Below, one piece after another: positions 8,602-12,930 of a stretch of 12,930 nucleotides of DNA (position 1 is its first letter; the number at the start of each line of letters is the position of its first letter). The position numbers were made by a program, and so were the translations under genes. The DNA is from Coemansia sp. RSA 922. Its lineage: Eukaryota; Kickxellomycota; Kickxellomycetes; Kickxellales; Kickxellaceae. The DNA lies in assembly GCA_027577415.1 (NCBI GenBank), contig JANBQS010000731.1, forward strand, positions 1-12,930, written 5' to 3'. Below the pieces are notes generated by a model, which searched no databases, was not told the origin of the DNA, and saw nothing but the letters and a program-made list of their open reading frames with translations.

Positions 8602-8679
8602 GAACGAGATTGGTAAACAGGATAAACATAAATTATTTTAAGAGAGTGGTGCTCGCTGTTTCAAGCTATGCCTTGATGC

Positions 8680-10710
8680 TCAAGTTGAGGCGAGGCGAGC
8701 AGTTATAAGGATAGTATGCTCGTCGTCAGATTCGGCATCGTTGATCTCCTCAGCTGAGATAGTAGTTGGAGGCTTGCCCACAAAGTAGTAGTTCATAGCA
8801 TAATAGCCAGCCGGTTTAGACGACGAATAGCTGGCATGTGTAGGGGCTGATGGAGGTGCGGGAGCAGGGTTTGACGCATATGCCGGTGTCGGGCTGGGCT
8901 TGTAGGCTGGTTCTGAAGTCGATTCGTAGTCGGACTCGTCGTCGGCTGCAATTGCATTGATGTGGATAGTGGCATTTAAGTGAATTGCCAAATCGCTAGC
9001 CGATTTCGTCGCGCTGCTCTTACAGTTAGCTGAGCTCTCAGTCGAAGATGGTTCCTCGCTCTCAGATGTCGAGTACTGGTCAGGCATCTTGGTCTCCATT
9101 TGGTACTGAGTCACAGTGGCAATCGTAGGACAGCTGTAAGGTGCACTTGCCGAATAGCTAGGTGTCACATAGACACTTGGCTGATGTGCGCTGCCAATGC
9201 TCAATGAGTACACGGGTGTGGCAGATGCATAGTCAGCGGCATAGACAGTGCTGGTGGAATAGACGGTGCTGGTGCTCGCGTAGCAGATGCTAGTGACTGG
9301 GGCGACATCGGAGTTGTAGGCGCTGGAGTAAGCACTAGCCCTACCTACGGAATAGATGTCACCACCGCTTGGCAAGCCATATCCTGCAGCCGAGCTGGCA
9401 TAGCCTGTGGCAGGCGCGGGGTTGGCGCTGGCTCCACCCGATTTGGCGTGGCTGGAAGGAGCAAAGGCGTATGCCGCGGGCTTTGGCTTGAAGACTGGAA
9501 CAACCACCTCTGGGTAAATTTGGCTACCGTAGTCTTGGCCAAAGTTGTCAATATCGCCATACTGAGGGATATAAAGAGCCGCTGCCGAATATAGATCCGA
9601 GTCGTAGCTGGCAGGCCCGGTGCTAGAGTAAGGTTTGGTGGGTGCTGAAGTAGATGCGTCTTGCTTGTAAGGTGCTGGAGCTGGCGTGGGGCTCGATGCG
9701 TAAGGTGCTGGTGCAGAGCTGTATGGAGCAGGAGCTGACGTGTAAGGAGCTGGCGTTGATGTCGGTGCAGAAGAATAAGAGGCCGGTTCGGAAGCATATG
9801 AAGATGGAGCTGGCGCAGAAGCATATGGAGCTGGAGCTGCTTTGTAAGGTGCCGGAGCTGGAGCTGACGCGTAGGAGGGTGGAGCTGGGGCCGACTCATA
9901 AGAGGCTGGCGCAGACGTGTAAGGTGCGGGGGCAGGAGCGGAAGTATAAGGTGCAGGCGCGGGAGCAGATGTGTAAGGAGCAGGCGTTGGAGCTGGTTCA
10001 GGCGCATAAGGAGCTGGTGGGGGTGGCGCGTATGGAGATGGGGCCGATTCATAAGAGGCTGGCACAGACGTGTAAGGTGCAGGGGCAGAGGTGTAAGGTG
10101 CCGGTGCCGACGTGTAGGGAGCAGGCGCGGGAGCAGAGGTGTAAGGCGCAGGTGTTAGTGTTGGTTCGGACGCATAGGGAGCTGGTGGGGGTGGCGCATA
10201 AGGTGGCGGGCCTGATGGTGGGGCTGAGGCACCATAGGCGTTGCCCTTTGATGAGCTGGGCGAAGGATAGGCGTCTACGCTGTGGACAATGGGGGCGGAT
10301 CCAGAATAGGACTTTGTAGTGGAGGCATATGAGGCTTTGACTGGAGCTGGAGAATAAGCCGAATTGGTTGGTTTTGGTGGCGCGTAGGGCGATTTGGTAG
10401 GAGCTGGCGCATAAGGTGGCTCTGGTGTCTTGGTCGCGCCATAGCCAGGGGCAACAGTACTGGTGGAAGTAGCACCGTAGGTTGGCTTCTTGGCTGAAGA
10501 GTAGCTGTGCGATATTGGCACTGTTGGCGCATAAGAATTGCTGACGCTTGGTGGCGGATGTGGGTAAGATGGAATGGGTGGGCGGTGCTTGGTGCTGGTT
10601 GATGGGCGATAACTCGCGCCTGCCTGTGGCCTTCCCTGAGGACTGCTAGGTGTCGGAGCGGCACTAGCCAACGCTGCAGCAAATAGTGAGAGCGTGAGGA
10701 ACTGGCGCAT
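8680..10710 (-). CDS. Secreted Pro/Ala/Ser/Tyr-rich repeat protein, probable cell-wall or matrix protein
   Basis: The 676-residue product starts with a typical signal peptide (Met-Arg, then a hydrophobic core, cleavage near Ala-Ser-Ala-Ala at 15-18). The frame extends 26 codons upstream to a TTG, but the ATG at 10710 is preferred because it places the signal peptide at the N terminus. The mature protein is almost wholly low complexity: short PYAP/SYS motifs to about residue 170, then APAPYTSAP-type repeats to about 350 with a nested unit of about 56 residues. After these come a Ser/Thr/Tyr-rich region with few Cys (only three in the mature chain), an Asn-Ala-Thr glycosylation site near 579, and an acidic C-terminal tail. 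No hydrophobic C-terminal GPI signal is seen. Composition resembles extensin-like or heavily O-glycosylated wall proteins. The precise role is unknown. Confidence 0.82.
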   Translation of the reverse strand: MRQFLTLSLFAAALASAAPTPSSPQGRPQAGASYRPSTSTKHRPPIPSYPHPPPSVSNSYAPTVPISHSYSSAKKPTYGATSTSTVAPGYGATKTPEPPYAPAPTKSPYAPPKPTNSAYSPAPVKASYASTTKSYSGSAPIVHSVDAYPSPSSSKGNAYGASAPPSGPPPYAPPPPAPYASEPTLTPAPYTSAPAPAPYTSAPAPYTSAPAPYTSVPASYESAPSPYAPPPPAPYAPEPAPTPAPYTSAPAPAPYTSAPAPAPYTSAPASYESAPAPPSYASAPAPAPYKAAPAPYASAPAPSSYASEPASYSSAPTSTPAPYTSAPAPYSSAPAPYASSPTPAPAPYKQDASTSAPTKPYSSTGPASYDSDLYSAAALYIPQYGDIDNFGQDYGSQIYPEVVVPVFKPKPAAYAFAPSSHAKSGGASANPAPATGYASSAAGYGLPSGGDIYSVGRASAYSSAYNSDVAPVTSICYASTSTVYSTSTVYAADYASATPVYSLSIGSAHQPSVYVTPSYSASAPYSCPTIATVTQYQMETKMPDQYSTSESEEPSSTESSANCKSSATKSASDLAIHLNATIHINAIAADDESDYESTSEPAYKPSPTPAYASNPAPAPPSAPTHASYSSSKPAGYYAMNYYFVGKPPTTISAEEINDAESDDEHTILITARLAST
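9883..10203 (-). repeat. Nested coding repeat of the Pro/Tyr-rich protein
   Basis: Two tandem higher-order units of 56 and about 51 codons (protein residues 170-225 and 226-276) each begin PYAPPPPAPYA, continue with EP and TPAPYTSAP repeats, and end PASYESAP. A 20-base segment is identical at 10010-10029 and 10178-10197, exactly 168 bases apart, which equals 56 codons. Shorter APAPYTS-type repeats continue to about 9661. The order of repeats suggests segmental duplication on top of a short period. Confidence 0.8.
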
Positions 10711-10838
10711 GGTTACTAAGATTGGCGCAATTATGCCAGAATAGATGAAAAGGGTAAAGGACGACAAACAATAAATGTTTAGATGCAATATTTACTAAAC
10801 ACTTGTGCCGCAAGGCATCTGGCGTCTTTCGACATGGT

Positions 10839-10846
10839 ATTTAAAT
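10839..10846 (-). promoter_or_regulatory. TATA-like element of the Pro/Tyr-rich gene
   Basis: TTTAAATA on the - strand lies about 130 bases before the ATG at 10710. Confidence 0.35.
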
Positions 10847-11114
10847 GCTCAAACTCGCCATTAGCTAATGCTGGTTACTAACGACTGTGCTAGATGGCCG
10901 CTGTTCTAAACTGCTTGAACGTGCTCCACAGCTATAGACTCTCACTAATACCACCACTGTCCAACTACATGGTGTTTCTTCCATTAAAATAAAATGGTGG
11001 GAGAATGCCAATGCGCTGGTGCTACTGCAGAGTGGATAAATGGTCTGGGGATCACATAAATTGACTTGAGAGATTTCCCCGCATACTCAGGATGTGCGTG
11101 TGAGAATTAAGATA

Positions 11115-11120
11115 TTTATT
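11115..11120 (-). promoter_or_regulatory. Polyadenylation signal AATAAA of the Ser/Ala/Pro gene
   Basis: AATAAA on the - strand lies about 87 bases after the stop codon of the gene ending at 11207, close to the spacing seen for its neighbour. Confidence 0.5.
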
Positions 11121-11206
11121 TGACAGTTGACCAAGCGTAATTAAGAATATAATTTAAGAAAGATGAATGTTCACACATTGCGAAGTGTTCTCACCCGACA
11201 GTGCTT

Positions 11207-12013
11207 TTACTGGTACGGCGTGGTGGCAGGGATCGCTAGCAGCGAGGGAGTGATGGTGGTGACTAGGGTGGCAAAGACTTGGTTAGTGACGGTGACGGTG
11301 ATGTCGGGGCAAGAACCAATCGTGGCAACGGGTGCACCGCCATTGGCGGTCACTGCATTGCCAGCCATTTGCACAACGGTGTTGACGGCATAGGCGTAAT
11401 CATCGTCATAGTCGGCAGCCGGAGCAGTGTCGTAGTCGGCAGCTGGAGCAGTATCGTAGTCGGATGCAGGAGCCGTGTCATAGTCGGATGCAGGAGCCGT
11501 GTTATAGTCGGATGCAGGAGCAGTACCGTAATCCGAAGCGGATGATGGTGGAACCACGACAGTGGAGGTGCTTGGGCTGGGAGTAGATGTGACCGTAACG
11601 TAGGCAGTTGATGGAGCAAGCGTTTCGTAGGTTGTTGCTGGAACGATTTTGCTGCTCTCGGCCTTGCTGTGGTACTCACCATATGGCTGGTGGACGTAAG
11701 CGGGGTGGCCATGACCACCAGCGCTGGCCGAGCGCGACGGAACAATTGTAGACGATGTGGCGGGTGGCGCAGACGAGGAGGCGGGTGGCGCAGATGAAGA
11801 GGCGGGTGGCGCTGAAGAAGAGGCGGGTGGCGCTGAAGAAGAGGCGGGTGGCGCTGAAGACGATGCAGGGGGCGCCGAAGATGATGCAGGGGGCGCCGAA
11901 GACGACGCGGGTGCAGATGGGGAAGGGGACTCGATGGATGCGCGGAACTGGCCAGCAAAGGCTGACTGTGCGGAAAGCGCGGCGAGAAGGGCAATGGAAG
12001 TGGCAACACGCAT
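11207..12013 (-). CDS. Secreted repeat protein with SAPPASS and Asp-Tyr repeats
   Basis: The 268-residue product begins with a clear signal peptide (residues 1-20, ending Ser-Ala-Phe-Ala before Gly-Gln). Seven 7-residue SAPPASS-type units (39-87) form a stalk likely to be O-mannosylated. A His/Tyr-containing linker and a Thr/Ser/Val-rich stretch follow. Five 8-residue (S/A)DY(D/N/G)TAPA units (160-199) then lead to an acidic Asp/Tyr cluster and a less repetitive Val/Thr-rich C terminus with a single Cys at 235. The frame extends 57 codons upstream to a TTG, but ATG 12013 is chosen because it puts the signal peptide first, and a TATA-like element lies inside the extension. No GPI signal is obvious. 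It is probably a wall or extracellular protein, and the two regular repeats could be multivalent binding or cross-linking surfaces. Family not recognised. Confidence 0.8.
   Translation of the reverse strand: MRVATSIALLAALSAQSAFAGQFRASIESPSPSAPASSSAPPASSSAPPASSSAPPASSSAPPASSSAPPASSSAPPASSSAPPATSSTIVPSRSASAGGHGHPAYVHQPYGEYHSKAESSKIVPATTYETLAPSTAYVTVTSTPSPSTSTVVVPPSSASDYGTAPASDYNTAPASDYDTAPASDYDTAPAADYDTAPAADYDDDYAYAVNTVVQMAGNAVTANGGAPVATIGSCPDITVTVTNQVFATLVTTITPSLLAIPATTPYQ
11417..11536 (-). repeat. Five 24-bp in-frame units encoding SDYDTAPA-type repeats
   Basis: Five consecutive 24-bp units encode (S/A)DY(G/N/D)TAPA. Only the first and fourth residues of the unit vary. A partial acidic sixth unit follows on the C-terminal side. 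Confidence 0.88.
11753..11899 (-). repeat. Seven 21-bp in-frame units encoding SAPPASS
   Basis: Seven consecutive 21-bp units encode SAPPASS (the last reads SAPPATS). The units at 11814-11834 and 11835-11855 are identical at the DNA level, and the two at 11856-11876 and 11877-11897 differ by one base. This points to recent expansion by replication slippage or unequal exchange. Because 21 is divisible by three, all frames stay open here, which produces spurious overlapping reading frames on both strands. Confidence 0.9.
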
Positions 12014-12133
12014 TGTTAAAAGTTTGGTCAATTGCTGGTATAAAAGAGTATGTAGCGTTGTGACGAAGGAATCCGGAAAGTGTAATATGTTGCTAACGGG
12101 AATTGGGCGAGACATGTGAGCACAAGTCGTTTC

Positions 12134-12140
12134 ATTTATA
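12134..12140 (-). promoter_or_regulatory. TATA box of the Ser/Ala/Pro gene
   Basis: TATAAAT on the - strand lies about 120 bases before the ATG at 12013. Confidence 0.45.
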
Positions 12141-12599
12141 TGGCCCGCTGTCTGAAGACCAGTACCCTGCATTGGATAGTGCAAATGTGCAGAGACGATT
12201 CGCGCTGATCACTTTTCAAAGTGAGATGCAGAGCGCAGACGCACTGACAGGCAAGTAAATACACACCGGCATCAGTTAGCTGTTAAACGGCGTTATGTCG
12301 AGCACTATTGGCGAGCGACTGTCGCTCTTGTAACATTGCTAGAAGGTCGCAATCGTCGATCGGAAGCCCACACAAGAACATCGCAGCCTAGACCTGACTT
12401 AATTTACGCTCATTGTAATTGATGCCATTTGCGTAGTTCTGGGCCAGAGGGGCTGGGCCAGCTGCTACTTGCCTGCAGATGCCACTGCTCTTGGCTATCG
12501 CAACCGCTGCCACTGACATTGCCACTTACATTTACCAGCTGCCAATGATGACTACCGTCATACAATACATCAGTCACGTGTTCAGTTTTCTTGGTGCCG

Positions 12600-12604
12600 C
12601 CAAT
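12600..12604 (+). promoter_or_regulatory. CCAAT box upstream of the proteasome gene
   Basis: CCAATCAG lies about 205 bases before the start codon and about 130 before the TATA element. CCAAT boxes are common in promoters of fungal housekeeping genes. Confidence 0.4.
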
Positions 12605-12731
12605 CAGCGACAGCGGGCGAGGGGAGCGCTTACGTACCCCCTTTCACTCACACACCACCTCGTCACTGCCTTTCGACGTCCTTGTATTGCTACTCCTTCT
12701 TTACCACCGTTGTATTTGCTTCTCCTACATT

Positions 12732-12737
12732 TATAAA
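12732..12737 (+). promoter_or_regulatory. TATA box of the proteasome gene
   Basis: TATAAA lies 72-77 bases before the ATG at 12809, within a pyrimidine-rich stretch typical of fungal core promoters. Confidence 0.5.
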
Positions 12738-12808
12738 TTCACTCGCAATCGCATTCTTGCTAGTACAGCCTTAAGCGACACACGCCTGTAACCTCGATAG
12801 TAATAATA

Positions 12809-12930
12809 ATGGACGCGCAATTTGCCATCGCTGGACGGGATTTCGTCATTTCGGTGACAGACAAGGGCGTTATGAACTCGATTCTCAAAATGAAGAAGAA
12901 CCAGGACAAGACATGCCAGCTGTCGTCGCA
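12809..12930 (+). CDS. 20S proteasome subunit beta type-4 (PSMB2/Pre1-like), 5' part only
   Basis: Forty codons are visible before the window ends. The N terminus MDAQFAIAGRDFVI, then a Val-Thr-Asp-Lys segment, an Ile-Leu-Lys-Met stretch and an Asp-Lys-Thr-x-Gln-Leu-Ser segment match the start of eukaryotic beta-4 subunits (human PSMB2, yeast Pre1). These begin directly at the Ntn fold without a cleaved propeptide or catalytic Thr1. This subunit is a non-catalytic part of the beta ring of the 20S core in cytosol and nucleus. The start is chosen by this family match and by the AATAATAATGG context. No intron is seen in the visible part, and the remaining roughly 160 residues lie outside the window. 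Confidence 0.85.
   Translation, partial: MDAQFAIAGRDFVISVTDKGVMNSILKMKKNQDKTCQLSS

Larger units (their letters stand above)
7949..8679. other. Upstream region of acyltransferase copy 2 and 3' flank of the Pro/Tyr-rich gene
   Basis: No gene is supported here. On the - strand, the bases just before the acyltransferase start are pyrimidine-rich. A 10-base A run at 8258-8267, about 310 bases upstream, could be a nucleosome-excluding poly(dA:dT) tract. I see no similarity by eye to the region upstream of copy 1, so the two copies probably have different control regions. Confidence 0.5.
10711..11206. other. Intergenic region between the two secreted-protein genes
   Basis: About 500 bases without a supported gene. 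It holds the upstream region of the Pro/Tyr-rich gene and the 3' flank of the Ser/Ala/Pro gene, with the TATA-like and polyadenylation elements listed separately. Confidence 0.6.
12014..12808. other. Divergent intergenic region between the Ser/Ala/Pro gene and the proteasome gene
   Basis: About 800 bases holding two divergent promoters. A TATA-like element serves the - strand gene, and a TATA and a CCAAT box precede the proteasome gene. A CACGTG E-box palindrome lies at 12575-12580. An 85-codon ATG frame at 12479-12736 spans the CCAAT and TATA elements and is probably not a gene. Confidence 0.6.

Noticed and set aside
9345..10319. Frames of 235 (-) and 221 (+) codons across the Pro/Tyr-rich gene
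   Set aside because: They are shadows of the in-frame repeats, with Leu/His/Arg-rich or Lys/Glu-rich repetitive products and no signals of their own.
11350..12119. Long overlapping frames on both strands at the Ser/Ala/Pro gene (for example Gly-Gly-Ala-Asp-Glu-Glu repeats on +)
   Set aside because: Repeat units of 21 and 24 bp keep all frames open. Only the 268-residue - strand frame has a signal peptide and flanking TATA and AATAAA signals.
12479..12736. 85-codon + ATG frame before the proteasome gene
   Set aside because: It contains the CCAAT and TATA elements of that gene and ends before its start; most likely promoter DNA.
12821..12829. Near match to the yeast PACE element (Rpn4 site) on the - strand
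   Set aside because: It has one mismatch and lies inside codons 5-7 of the proteasome gene rather than upstream.

Overview
This window reads as nuclear DNA of a fungus. It has a nuclear tRNA-Glu gene with internal A and B boxes and an oligo-T Pol III stop, two acyltransferases of the fungal BAHD / trichothecene-3-O-acetyltransferase-like superfamily, two secreted low-complexity (cell-wall-like) proteins, and the start of a 20S proteasome beta subunit. All four complete protein genes look intronless. The acyltransferase type and the wall proteins suggest an early-diverging filamentous fungus such as a member of the Kickxellales, but this placement rests on general resemblance only.

Layout. 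Positions 1-372 carry a mostly open + frame that looks like a decayed gene, possibly with a BED-finger-like segment. tRNA-Glu(UUC) follows at 443-513. Acyltransferase copy 1 is at 1379-2851 (+). A gene-poor stretch of about 3.6 kb follows, largely pyrimidine-rich on the + strand, with a short homologous decayed coding fragment near each end in opposite orientation (3592-3684 + and 5990-6082 -). Acyltransferase copy 2 is at 7948-6476 (-). A Pro/Ala/Tyr-rich secreted protein is at 10710-8680 (-) and a Ser/Ala/Pro plus Asp-Tyr repeat secreted protein at 12013-11207 (-). The last 122 bases start the proteasome beta-4-type (PSMB2/Pre1) gene (+).

How the parts relate. The two acyltransferases have the same length (490 aa) and align without a gap at 288/490 identities by hand count. 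They face each other tail to tail, and each is followed on its own strand by a copy of the same decayed motif. This suggests that an inverted duplication carried the acyltransferase together with a downstream passenger sequence, and that the passenger decayed while both enzymes stayed intact. The two secreted proteins are consecutive on the - strand and each has its own TATA-like and AATAAA-like signal, so they look like separately transcribed wall or extracellular-matrix genes with in-frame minisatellites. The proteasome gene is divergent from them and is an ordinary housekeeping gene. I found no defence system, CRISPR array, complete mobile element or clear biosynthetic cluster beyond the acyltransferase pair.
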